Assembly (NCBI GenBank): GCA_965153355.1
Contig: OZ231126.1
Span: 109,802,001-109,866,000 of the forward strand
Source of the DNA: Flaccisagitta enflata
Lineage: Eukaryota > Chaetognatha > Sagittoidea > Aphragmophora
Length of the DNA stretch: 64,000 bases
Direction of reading: 5' to 3'
A program made the position numbers and the translations under genes. Positions 54,151 through 64,000 of this stretch are shown here, piece after piece (the first letter of the stretch is position 1; each line of letters starts with the position of its first letter). The notes under the pieces were generated by a model, which saw only the letters and a list, made by a program, of their open reading frames with translations, was not told the origin of the DNA and made no database searches.

Positions 54151-54879
54151 AACATGGCTTGTCATATCTGTATCGTTTCTATGGCTTCACCTTTAATCTT
54201 TGTTAGATGACCGGCGATCGCCGACCTTGGTAGTAGGCCGGCAATTCTAAAATGATGATAGTCAACCGTTGATTGTTGACCTTAGCATGATGACCGGAGC
54301 ACGATGATCTGTCTTTGATGACCCTTACTGTTGAACATGGATTCAATCTGTTAAATGTTCTGCTAAAACTCAATTTCTTTCGTTGCCCCACAACGGCAAC
54401 TTTGTGCAATTCTGTGCAATTTTTGCATATAGGTGTGAAATGACAATTGCATGTTAGTAACATCGGCTTTTTTTTCTTTTCATTCAATTGTCAAAGCGAC
54501 TTTTCATCCTGAAAGTGTGAGCGTTTTAATGTCAATCTTGATAACTGGCTGCCCAGTGGCTGGACCAGCAGAAACTAGTGGGAAAAAAACTTTTTTCTCA
54601 GCTTTATTATTGATCGCTCTGTACGCGACTGTGAGTGTGATGGTGCGAGAGAAATGTGCATAATTGTATCCACCCATGTTGCCAATAATCAGAAAATTGG
54701 CCTTAACAGTAGTGGCCCTTCTTACGCGTGTTTGCGCATTCCTATCTCATTTTGTGTGTAAGATCCTTCCAATTATCCTCGCTATTCTTGCTTAACCGCA
54801 ATTTTGTATGCAAACTCCGTAGTGAAAAGCCCTTTTTCGTGGGATATTCTAATTGTCAGTGCCGTGTCTGATATGCTGT
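54151..54879 (+). other. Possible membrane-protein exon among intergenic sequence
   Basis: 54451-54663 is open for 70 codons with two hydrophobic stretches (SVSVLMSILITGCPVAG; ALLLIALYATVSVMV). A second hydrophobic frame starts at 54804. No family recognised; splice joining not resolved. It may be chance in T-rich sequence. GATGACCGG repeats occur at 54205-54310. Confidence 0.25.
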
Positions 54880-55389
54880 GGTTGCCATTGTTGTTGTTGC
54901 TGTTGCTGTTGCCTCTTGTTGCTGTTTTCGCTGTCATTGTTGTTGTTGTTGTTGTTGTTTTTGTTGTTGTTGTTGTTGTTGTTTGTTCCATCGTCTTGAG
55001 GTTGTCCTGCTTACGTTTGTCCATTTCATAAGTCTAATAGTTTGTCCATGTTTGTGCATGTGCCCTCTTGATCTCTTGATCATTTTGTTGTCTGTTCGCA
55101 TGCTCATATGCTGAATGTTGATTTGCGGATTTCATTCAGACTGATGAAATTCTTTCGTTATGGCCTGACTTATGGTTTGCTTTTCGTTCACCTTGTTTAT
55201 GTGTAAATGGAGCATCCTCTTTTTTTCCGTTTTCATTCAAATCAGATAGGTTGGAGTCTTCACCAAAGACTTAGTATCGGTAGCATCTCAGGATTTGTCT
55301 TGTCCCAAATGTCATCAAAACAAATGCGGACTCAAACCAGTGGCCGGCAGCCTGCAGGCTCGCGATGTTCATAAGTTCGCTGCCATCCA
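54880..55389. repeat. (GTT)n tract and flank
   Basis: GTT/GCT triplets at 54880-54985; afterwards unremarkable sequence up to the 445 bp duplicate. The segment 55300-55389 shows no gene. Confidence 0.7.
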
Positions 55390-55834
55390 AGTCTAGAACC
55401 AGAAAAGGTTCTGGTTCTAGGCAGTTCATTCTGATGAATAAGGAAGAACAATTTTGATTATTATCATCTTTGATAATCTTCAAAATGTCAACCTTATATA
55501 CTGCGCAAAAGTAGGTGGAAACTAAAATAAAAGATTGGAATTTCACTGCAAACTGCGGTTTTGTTTAAAGATAAAATAAGGGACTCTGACGCAAATGCTG
55601 GTAGAAAGATATAACAAATTGGAATTCCTTGAATTATGAGGGCTCATGATATGCGTAAGAAATGGCAAAAATAAGGGTAAGCAAGGGAAATAAGGAGGGA
55701 GATGCCCCACAATGCATAACTCCCCCCAACCAAAAAGACTAATTTATCCTCATTCGCAGAAAATGAGAAATTAGGCGTCAAAAACCCTCCTTATGACCTT
55801 GCAACTCTTGTATAGAAAACACTTGCATAATTGA
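55390..55834. mobile_element. 445 bp element, copy 2
   Basis: Identical to 49765-50209 as far as I can read, same orientation, 5.6 kb apart. Followed after 10 bases by ACAGTCGCGTGCGG, an internal end sequence of the type B HINE-like family, whereas copy 1 is preceded by the AACAAGGCCAACACC end. Confidence 0.8.
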
Positions 55835-55844
55835 CTCACCTTAC

Positions 55845-56080
55845 AGTCGCGTGCGGTTGTTAAGACCTTAAGACCAAAATACTAAAAGACCAAAAGACCA
55901 AGAGACTAAATGTAAATTGACTTAAATTAACTTTGAATATCTTTAAATGACTCAAAATGACTTAGAATGACTTAAAATGGCGTAAAACGACAAACAAAAG
56001 CAAAGTGTTACCGACAGACAGACGGACCGACCGACAGACGGACAGAGTGGGTTATAGAGTCGCGTGCACGCGACTAAAAA
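55845..56080 (-). mobile_element. HINE-like element (type B)
   Basis: ACAGTCGCGTGCGGTTG ... (AAGACCAAAA)n ... (GACTTAAAAT)n ... GGACCGACCGACAG core ... GAGTCGCGTGCACGCGACTAAAAA. The terminal GTCGCGTGCACGCGAC is a perfect palindrome. Confidence 0.8.
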
Positions 56081-56280
56081 TAGCCTTCAATCTGATATAG
56101 AATGCGTGCAAATGGGCAGGGGCAGCAATGGAGAAGGTAATTGCAACATTAGTAGCTATGTGGAAAGTTCATAAATTCAGAAACATCAAATTTGACCGGG
56201 GAACCAGTCAATTGATGGACCATCAATCCTATGATAGATGCCAGATAAGTGTAAGGCCACAACTGTTTTGCATTAAAAGA

Positions 56281-56452
56281 TCAAGGCCGGATACACAGCC
56301 AATACCAGTTGCGGACGGGTGGGTAGGGGCGGATATGAGCATTTTCCTGCTTTTGACTCGTGCTAACGGACCAACGGACCAACCGACTGATCAATGGACC
56401 GATGGGTAGATGGACAAAGCCTCTTATAGAGTTGCTTGTCCGCAACTAAAAA
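56281..56452 (-). mobile_element. HINE-like element, complete
   Basis: TCAAGGCCGGATACACAGCC ... GTTGCGGACGGGTGGGTAGG ... GGACCAACGGACCAACC ... CTTGTCCGCAACTAAAAA. Confidence 0.85.
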
Positions 56453-56582
56453 GCCCAACTGGTCAACGATGCATCCAGACTGTTTCCGCGTGTATTGAAT
56501 TTGGCGCTAGACATATGATGGACAAACAGACCGATGAAGCAACAGTGGCTATGGAGGCTCTCGAAACATGTTTGTCGATCAT

Positions 56583-56830
56583 TTGATTTGGGTGGGTTTC
56601 TAGTCAGACAAACATGTTTTAACGGACTCCTTGATCGCTTGCTACATTTGTTTTCACAAACCGCTTACTTCCTCTGCAGCGCTTCGCTTAACTATGCTTG
56701 TTTCGCTTACTTTCTCCATTCACATGCACCCTCACCCACTTTGCTCATTCCCTTGTAAGATGGTTGAAAATCATTGTGTTCTTGCTGAAAACACATTTCA
56801 GGGGAAAAATCATGTTTGTTGTTGTCAGGA
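56583..56830. mobile_element. GCGTGTTTCTA-type dispersed element, copy 3
   Basis: GGGTGGGTTTCTAGTCAGAC ... TGCAGCGCTTCGCTTAACT ... CTTTCTCCATTCACATGC ... TTGCTCATTCCCTTG. Forward relative to 33168. The small ORFs across it follow the repeat. Confidence 0.45.
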
Positions 56831-56977
56831 TCTCACCGTGGCCAGCCAAAAATCATGGTTTTCAATAGTCATAACAGACCAATGGACAGATCGATGGCCC
56901 AACCAACCAACGTAATAAATTGGTGAGCAATCAGCGTTGTTCTTGTTGTTATAAGGATATTTTTTTTTTCCCCGAGC

Positions 56978-57178
56978 GCCGTGTTGTTGTTGTTGTGGTT
57001 GTTGTTGCTGGGATTATCCATCTCATTGAAGTTTTTCCCCAATTGTTGTTGATATATTTGTTATTGTTATTGTTATTGTTATTGTTATTGTTATTGTTAT
57101 TGTTGTTGTTGTTGTTGTTATTGTTGTTGTTGCTTTTGTTGGCATAGTCCAAATCATTGTAGTTCTTTTCCCCGATCG

Positions 57179-57276
<98 letters not shown>

Positions 57277-57300
57277 ATTGTTGTTGTTGTTGTTGTTGTA
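56978..57300. repeat. (GTT)n / (ATTGTT)n compound array
   Basis: GTT-rich blocks at 56983-57015, 57058-57140 (ATTGTT) and 57178-57300, separated by repeated CATCTCATTGAAGTTTTTCC-like spacers (57018, 57150, 57310, 57385). The spacers make it a tandem repeat of about 150 bp with variable triplet tracts, like that at 23.0-23.46 kb. Confidence 0.85.
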
Positions 57301-58182
57301 AGGATAGTGCCTCTTGAAGTTTTTTCCCCAATCACCATATTGTTGCTATTATCTATATTGTTGTTGTTATTGTTGTTAATGTAGTCCATCTCAATGTAGT
57401 TTTCTTCCCCGATCGCTGTGTCGTTTTTTAATATGATGTTGTTTGCTGCTTTTGAGGGCATAAGTTCTGGTCATCCCAGATATTCTTTCGGACTATGAAA
57501 GTCGGATTCCATTTGTTGGTGACGACTTTGAAAGAATGAGAGCAAAAAGATATCCCTGATTGTCTTGTCTCCCCATGAATCAGTAACGCTGGATCCCGGG
57601 TTGAAAAAAAGATATGTAATGTAATGTATTTTAGATTAGACGGTACAAGATCATCAATCACCAAGTACAAACTTGTCAAATCTGCGGATGGCCCAAAAAA
57701 GTAGTAACCTATTTCCATTGGAGTCCGCGACTAATTATAGCATGATAAACTGGTAAATCTTAAAAGTTAAAAAGGATATCCAGATGATCGAGCAAAGAGC
57801 TTTTTTCAGGTGAGAGCATGCTATTCTAATAGCTGCGTGTGAGCTGTTTTAATAACGATAAGGCTCCCCCAATCATGTGCTAGTGTTCAGGACACTAGAG
57901 CATTTGGACAGGAGCAGTGAGGATAAAGACCTCATTGACGCATATGCCTATGAAAGCACTTAACAATTTCTACATCCGGAATAACCATTACTTTCAATGG
58001 TGACTTACAAAGTTGCAATTGCATGCAACGCTTGCAACAGACAAGGCAAAGACACGACCAATGTGTGCGCCTTACTGATTAGGAACGAATAAATTATTTT
58101 ATGAATGAACAAACTAATGAATGAATTCATGAATAAACGACTGGATGTAAATGAAAGTGGTAAGGCATGAGAGGAATGGAGT
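57301..58182. other. Intergenic sequence
   Basis: No gene recognised. GAATGAAT-type repeats at 58080-58140. A frame at 57428-57718 lacks domain support. Confidence 0.45.
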
Positions 58183-58382
58183 GGACTCTACAACCCGCTC
58201 TGTCTGTGTGTCTGTCTGCCAGTCGTTCTATCCGTCAGTCTGTCGGTCCGTCCTTCACACTTTGCTTTTTTGGTTTTTTTTTGCAGTTTTTGTCACTACG
58301 CCTGCCCAAATGATCAAGTGACCTCAAATACGGCCCCTGCCCACCCACTCTCAACTGGGGTAGCCGCATGTCCAGCCTTGTT
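58183..58382 (+). mobile_element. HINE-like element (left end lost)
   Basis: GGACTCTACAACCCGCTCTG, (TCTGTCTG) core, ACACTTTGCTTTTTTGG, GCCCCTGCCCACCCACTC and CAGCCTTGTTTTT. Confidence 0.75.
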
Positions 58383-58487
58383 TTTATGAGAACCTAGTTT
58401 ATGAGTACATCAATGCTTCAAAATGCCCTAAAATTAAAAGTGTTATAGTTTCTTTTATCTGTAGCTATCTCTATGACGTTCTTATAA

Positions 58488-58659
58488 AACATGGCCGGAT
58501 ACACGGCTACCCCAGTTGTGTGCGGGTGGGCAGGGGCCGTAGTTGAGGTCACTTGATCACTTGGGCAGAAGCAGTGAGGCCAAAGACTGTAAAAAAACAA
58601 AGGGGGGACCAACCAACCGACAAAGCGGGGTGTAGAGTCGCATAGCACGCGACTAAAAA
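58488..58659 (-). mobile_element. HINE-like element, nearly complete
   Basis: AACATGGCCGGATACACGGC ... CAGTTGTGTGCGGGTGGGC ... GACCAACCAACCGAC ... GAGTCGCATAGCACGCGACTAAAAA. Confidence 0.8.
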
Positions 58660-58739
58660 GAGTGTAGACTAATCCTTGTCCCAGTCCTAGATCACGCTCA
58701 ATTGCAACCATATGTTTATGAACAATCCCCTTTAAAAGA

Positions 58740-59090
58740 GTTCAATTCAATAACCTTTCTTCAAAAAGAAACTCAATTTTCTCAACAAAATTTTACATGG
58801 ATAAACATCTTAAAAAATGCTGTTGAATGAGCCCAGTCCCAGCTTTGTGGCTTTACTAGAACATAAGATATGAATTTCTAAAGATTAAAAAAATGCGGCG
58901 ATTTTAAGCAAATGAGAGACTTTTCATTCTTGAATAGATGTGGCACTTACCGACTTCCTACAATAGGGAACTTTTTGCACGCATTTTTCCGACCTGCCCC
59001 ATAGTATTTGGGAACGCCATGCAAAGTCTCAAGTTATGCTATCTTCATAGGGCTAAAACCAATCCCTGTCGAGCTGTGTCGAGGATGCAT
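58740..59090. repeat. Dispersed repeat, copy 2 (inverted)
   Basis: Reverse complement, diverged, of 47790-48180: GACTTCCTACAATAGGG, CGCATTTTTCCGACCTGCCCC, AACGCCATGCAAAGTCTC, CCAATCCCTGTCGAGC. Confidence 0.65.
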
Positions 59091-59156
59091 TCAAAAAAAG
59101 AAAGAGGATAAAGAAGGAAAATGAAAATAATGAAGGAAAGAAGAAAAAAGAGAAAT

Positions 59157-59587
59157 AGTCGCAAAAGAGTTAAATGGTCAGCGGTACCAGTGCCCTGATT
59201 AGGTAGGTTGTGGTTGGAGTTAAGGGGGGCAGCAGGGTAGCAGCCTTTAAGGAGTTGATGACCCAAACTTTCACACATAGGGGGGATTTTTTCCTCCTTC
59301 TTCTTCTCCTACACCCCCCTCTGACTCAGATCCTAGCCACAAGGTCCAAATCCCAGCGTTTAAGTGTAAATCCCAGCATTGAGGCCCAAATCTCAGCCTT
59401 GAGAAACAAATCCCAACCTTTAGGCCCAAATCTCAGTCGTGGGGCTTCAAGGATGGGATCTGGGCCTCGAGGTAGAGATTTGGGTCTCAAGGCTGGGATT
59501 TGAACCTCAAAGCCGGGATTTGGGCATCAAGCTGGGATTTGGACCTCAAGGCTGGGATTAGGGCCTTGAGGCTAGGATCGAAGAAAG
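59157..59587. repeat. GAGGCTGGGATTTGG block with opening module
   Basis: AGTCGCAAAAGAGTTAAATGG, GGTCAGCGGTACCAGTGCCC and GGGGGGATTTTTTCCTCCTTC open the block; about thirteen ~20 bp units follow in the two orientations (AAATCCCAGCxTTGAGGCCC then CTCAAGGCTGGGATTTGGG). Orientation flips near 59440. Confidence 0.75.
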
Positions 59588-60450
59588 AGAGACATCTGTT
59601 TTGCTTTATCTCTCCCTTTTTGAGCAGCGGCCCTGAAGGGGCTGAAGACCAATGCTTTCGCTTATATTAGGATTTTCTGTTCCTTCTTCTTCTCCTACAT
59701 CCCCCCCCCACCAACCGTTCAAACTTCCGCCAGGTGGTTTTTAGTATCACTCTGAATTTTCTGCTTGTTTATAATCAGGATGGACTTCCTGAACTAGGAT
59801 CCAGCTTCAAAGAAATTTTTTCTGTGGCGCCTTTTGAAAAAAATCCAAAATTGATAGTCTTTCATTCTATATTGCACCCAAATTTTAAATGAATGTTAGA
59901 AAACCTTTTTATATATCATGTTTGAATGCCTGATAAAATTTCCTTTCATTTGATAGGTCGCATTATACATTTTTAAAAAGAGATCACATTTTCAATTTTT
60001 TAGCCACCGTTGCAAACTATTTTTTTTTTGTAACAGTGGCTGAAAAACAAAAAAAATCTTCAAAATATATGATGCGACCTCTCAAATGAAAGGAAATTTC
60101 ATCAGGAATTCAAATATGATATCTAAAAAGATCTTCTAATAATACTAAAAATTCTGACTGCAAAATAAGATAAAGAATAATCAATTTTGGATTTTTTTTT
60201 CAAAAGGCGCCACAAGAAAGATTTTTTTGAAGCTGGATTCTTATTCAGGAGGTCCATATTGAGTGTAAACTAGCAGAAAATCCAGAGTGATACTAAAAAC
60301 CATCTGGCGGTTGTTTGAATAGATGGGGGGGGGATGTAGGAGAAGAAGAAATAGTGGAAAATCCTAATATATGTGAAAACATGGGTCATCAGCCCCTTCA
60401 AAGCTGCTGTTCAAAAAGGGAGAATAAGCAAAACAGACGCTTATTGCAAA
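59588..60450. repeat. 860 bp near-perfect palindrome
   Basis: The arms pair over about 400 bp each: GACATCTGTTTTGCTTTATC with ATAAGCAAAACAGACGC; CAGCGGCCCTGAAGGGGCTG with CAGCCCCTTCAAAGCTGCTG; TATATTAGGATTTTCTG with GAAAATCCTAATATA; CTCCTACATCCCCCCCC with GGGGGGGGATGTAGGAG; GCGCCTTTTGAAAAAAATCC with TTTTTTTTCAAAAGGCGCC. The loop is centred near 60018. It contains a foldback unit (59713-60320) plus flanking module sequence, all inverted together. Confidence 0.88.
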
Positions 60451-61100
60451 ACTATGGCAGAAATCACTGTTCTTTGGGCAGCAGCCCTGATTGGGTTGAT
60501 GACCTATGCTTTCACACATAGGGGGATTTTCTCCTCCTCCTCCTTCCCCCCATCCCAGTCTCCAGGCCCAGATTTTAGTCTTGAGGCCCAAATCCCAGTC
60601 TCAAGCCCCAAATCTCAGCCTCAAGGCCCAAATCCTAGACTCAAGGCCCAAATTCTAGCCTGGAGGCTCAGATTGAGGCCCAAATTTCAGCCTCAAGGTC
60701 CAAAAGGCGCAGATTGCAGCCCAAGGCTGAGATTTGAGCCCTGAGGCAGGGATCTGGCCCTCCAGACTGGGATTTAGGCCTTGAGGCTGTGATTTAGGCC
60801 TTGGGGCTGGGATTTGGGCATTGGGGCTGAGACTCAGGCCTTGAGGCTGGAATTTGGGCCTCAAGACTGGAATTTGGACCTCAAGACTGGGAGGTACAGA
60901 GGATGATGAGGAATAGTCGCAAAAGCGTCAGATGGTCAGCGGTACCCGTGCTCTGCCTGAGTAGGTTGTACTTGAAGTTGAGGGGAGAGCAAGGCAGCGG
61001 CTCCGAAGGGGTCGATGACCTATGCTTTTGCACATATGGGGAATTTTCTCCTCCTCCTCCTCCTTCTGGGATGGGGTCTTTTTGCTGGGATTTGGACCTC
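60451..61100. repeat. Second GAGGCTGGGATTTGG block
   Basis: GGGCAGCAGCCCTGATTGGG and GGGGGATTTTCTCCTCCTCC open about seventeen ~20 bp units (60550-60900) whose orientation flips near 60720; GGTCAGCGGTACCCGTGC starts another module at 60938 with a short array to 61110. Confidence 0.75.
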
Positions 61101-61790
61101 AAGGCTGAGATTTGGATCTCACACTACTCTGTATTTCCACCTTGTACTTTAAACTAGGAGCACTGCCACTTTTATGACGGTTTCTGGTGGTCCAGCATAT
61201 GTGTAATCCATGGCAAATGAGTGCAAAGAATTTGAAGTACAGGTCATAGAATATTCCCTTTTTTTGACAATCAACCTTGTTTTGCTTGTAACTTTTGAAC
61301 AAATTGAGCTTGAAATGCCAGATTGGTCCCATTTTGTAGATCTCTTCAAGATCTTTCTAACCGTCAGCAATTTTTTTAAAATCCGTTCAAAAATGACTGA
61401 GATATATTTTGTCAAACATGAGCTATTTTATGAGGATTGTGGACAATTTTTGAGGTTAAGGAATTTTTCCCATTTTTGGAACAATCGTCTTGTTTTACTT
61501 GTAACTTTTAAATAAATCAAGCTAGAAATGCCAGATTGGTCCCATTTTAAAGAATTTTTAAAGCTCTTTCAAACCGTCACAAATTTTTTGTGAATCCGTT
61601 AAAAAATGGCTAAGTTTTGACTTGTCAAACATGAGCAATATCATGGTGATTTGGAGCAATTTTCCCACCACCTTCTCTGCAGTCTTGTTTTGACTTCAGA
61701 TGCCTCCTTGGCTCCTTTCATCTGTTAAGAAGTCGTTATTTGTTTGTCAGATCATCCATTGATCTGTTAGTCAGTCTGTTGGTCTTTGGA
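61101..61790. repeat. Direct repeat of a conserved ~160 bp sequence
   Basis: 61280-61450 and 61490-61650 share TTGTAACTTTT(G/A)AA(C/T)AAAT, GAAATGCCAGATTGGTCCCA and TTTCxAACCGTC. The wording is close to dispersed sequences at 16370, 18250 and 46780, suggesting one old repeat family. No gene seen. Confidence 0.65.
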
Positions 61791-64000
61791 AAGGGCTGAT
61801 TTGATACTAGAGAGCGTAGATTTGATACTTGAGAGGGTTGATTAGAGGCTTGACAGTCCTGATTTTAAGCTTAGGAGGGTAGAATTGAGGCATGAAAGGG
61901 CTGACTTGAGGTTGATAGGACTGAACTGAGATCCGAGAAGGCTAAATTGAGGACTAAGAAGGCTGACCAGAGGAGGCGGGGATGAACAAATGGATGGGAC
62001 AAGGCACCCAAGGGCAATGTGTTCAGTGATACCCTACTTTTTGGGCAGTGGTCCCAAAGGGGATGAACTCCTGTAGAACACAGGGGACATTCATTTGTCC
62101 ATCCGTCCTTCCACCCATCTGTCCAGGAATTGGTCCCTTAGGCTTCTTAGGCCTAAAATCTACCCTCCTAGGCCTGGAATAAGCCCCTTCAGGCCTGAAA
62201 CCTGACCTCTTAGGCCTGAAATCTGCCCTCCCAGTCCTGAAATCTGCCCTCTCAGGCCTGAAATCTGCCCTCTCAGACCAACAATCTGCCCTCTCAGGCT
62301 TGAAATCTGCCCGCTCAGGCCTAAAATCTCTCCTCACAGGCTTCAAATCTGCCATCTCAGGCCTAAAATCTGTCCTCACAGGCTACAAATCTACCCTCTT
62401 AGACCTGAAATCTGCCCTCTCAGGCCCCGGATCTGACCACTCAGGCCTCACATCAACCTCTTTTCCTGGCCTAATATCAGCCCTCTCAGGCTTTCAATTT
62501 GGCCATGACAGACTTACAATCACTAATCAGCCATCTCAGGTCTCAAAGCAGCCATATGAAGCCTCAAAGCAGCCCTCTCTGAATGAAGATAATGACAAAT
62601 GGACTGACAGATGGATGCATGAAAGTCCCCCTGTGTTCTACTGGATTTCATCCCCTTCAGGGCAGCTGCCCTGCTTCCTCTCACTCCAACTCACAATCAT
62701 GTAAACTAGGGCAATGGGTACTGCTGACCACATATCACTCTTGAGTGAAAGAGCCCCAAATGGGACAGACAGTCTTGAAGAACACAGAGGGACATTTGTT
62801 TACCCAGCCTGAGTTAGTTGAGGACAGAGAACGCTGATGAGACAAGAGAGTGCTGTTTTGAGGTCAAAGAGGGCTGATTTGAGGCATATCAGGGCAGAGT
62901 TGAAGCTTCGAGGGCTTATTTGAGGTGTGAGAGGGTTAATTTGAGGGCTAATAGGGTTAATTAATGCCTTAGAGGACTGACTTAAGACCTGAGAAAGCTG
63001 ATTCAAGGTTTGAGAGGGCTTATTTGAGGCCTGATAGAGATATTTTGGGTCTAAGAGGGCTGATTTTATGTCTGAAATGACTTATTTAAGGCCTGAAAGG
63101 CCTGATTCATGGCCTGGGAGGCCCAATTGATGGGAGGACCAATGGACAGACTTTGTCTGCTTCCAGGCCACTGCCCAAAAACAAAAGTACTGTGTTTGAC
63201 AGACTTCCAAAAAAGATGGAGAGGAGATCACCCAGCGTAAGAAAGCATGGGTCATCATGCCCATTGACCATTTTATGGTCATTTGCAGGATGGATTTCTA
63301 TTATTGCTGCTATCTAAAATCAAAATAAATGACAGCCTTCTTTGTCCTCAAACCAGCTCTATCAGACCTCAAACCTTTCCTCCCTAGCCTCAAATTCACC
63401 CTCCCAGGTGATAAATCAGACCTCAATTCAGCCCTTTCAGATCTCAATTCTGCTCTTACCAGGCTCAAATCAGCACTTTCCAGCCTTTCATGAGCCCTCT
63501 CAGGTATCAACTCTGCCCTGTAAGACCACAATTCTGCTCTCCCAAACCTCAAATTTGACCTCTCATGCCTCAAATCATTCCTCCCAAGCCTCAAATCAGT
63601 CCTTTTCAACCTAAAATAAGCCCTCCCAAGCCTCAATTCAGCCATCTCAAGCCTTAAATTGGTTTTCTCAGGTCTCAAACCAACTCTTAAGACCTCAAAT
63701 CAGGCTTCACCATTAATCAGTCTTGAGAAAGCTTTTGGGCAGCGGCCCTGAAGGGGGACAAAGTCCTATAGAACACAGGGGGACTTTCATTTGTCAGTTT
63801 GTTCATTTGTTTGTTAGTCCCCCCTCTTCATCAAGCCCCTCAGGCCTCAAATGTGGCCTCTCAGGCCTCAAATCAGTCTTGAGAAAGCTTTTGGGCAGCG
63901 GCCCTGAAGGGGGACAAAGTCCTATAGCACACAGGGGGACTTTCATTTGTCAGTTTGTTCATTTGTTTGTTAGTCCCCCCTCTTCATCAAGCCCCTCAGG
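61791..64000. repeat. GGCCTGAGAGG minisatellite region with repeated modules
   Basis: Successive arrays of ~20 bp units in alternating orientation: 61791-61975 (GAGGGCTGATTTGAGG), 62145-62570 (CTCAGGCCTGAAATCTGCCC), 62810-63125 forward, 63335-63710 reverse, 63830-64000. Arrays are separated by the module GGGCAGxGGxCCxxAAGGGG and GACAAAGTCCTxTAGAACAC at 62040, 62630 (inverted), 62750, 63735 and 63895. The last two module copies sit 160 bp apart and are nearly identical. ORFs with APERxxLR-type repeats are translations of the array. Confidence 0.8.

Noticed and set aside
62023-62379. ORFs with ERADFRPERADF repeats, like a structural repeat protein
   Set aside because: The 21 bp minisatellite is a multiple of three, so any frame gives a 7-residue repeat; stops are absent by chance and the same arrays are broken elsewhere.

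Overview
Organism and overall character. The window is nuclear DNA of a multicellular animal, most likely a marine or other invertebrate with a large, repeat-rich genome. Evidence: GT-AG introns, long gene-poor stretches, LTR and non-LTR retrotransposon proteins, two tRNA-derived SINE-like repeats, TTAGGG-type telomeric repeats, very many microsatellites, and a spliced gene whose main exon matches the ADAMTS cysteine-rich/spacer region, an animal-specific domain. I cannot name the phylum from sequence alone.

Layout. 1-2.3 kb: minus-strand Ty3/Gypsy-like gag, the start of its protease, and its 5' leader. 2.9-6.9 kb: a subtelomere-like satellite whose ~400 bp unit carries (CCCTAA)n, interrupted by two tandem 690 bp units with a tRNA-like SINE head; the 5.1-6.9 kb part is strikingly degenerate and may be uncorrected long-read sequence. 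7.8-10.1 kb: minus-strand pol fragment with an intact integrase. 10.5-15.45 kb: the densest coding region, four plus-strand gene models ending in a five-exon DDE integrase; the other three are unrecognised. 16.5-34 kb: mobile elements, minisatellites and microsatellites, with a decayed gag (23.8-25.1 kb) and a LINE ORF1 (30.4-31.4 kb). 34.8-46.4 kb: a probable secreted ADAMTS-spacer protein in five phase-compatible exons. 46.4-64 kb: foldback elements, a perfect 445 bp duplication, and long arrays of ~20 bp GGCCTGAGAGG-type and GAGGCTGGGATTTGG-type minisatellites.

Dominant theme. One mobile family recurs more than 20 times in both orientations. One end reads AACAAGGCCGG..., the other carries a short palindrome and CGACTAAAAA, and a tandem-repeat core lies between. 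The usual core is (ACGG)n, but long copies carry other arrays (AAGTCATTTT, AAAATGTT, GGTACTTAAG, CTGCTGGTTTAAGT). The design resembles non-autonomous Helentron/HINE elements with microsatellite cores. A tandem array at 22.8-23.46 kb supplies an empty site that defines its ends. A second family (AAGCGC-rich), several long inverted-repeat elements and a CAGCGGCCCC/GACAAAGTCCTGT module with its own minisatellites make up most of the rest.

Genes together. The host-like gene is the ADAMTS-spacer gene, whose introns are filled with these repeats. The 10.5-15.45 kb cluster looks like a multi-gene integrase element or its domesticated descendant. The retrotransposon pieces are incomplete or decayed: no reverse transcriptase domain is visible anywhere in the window.
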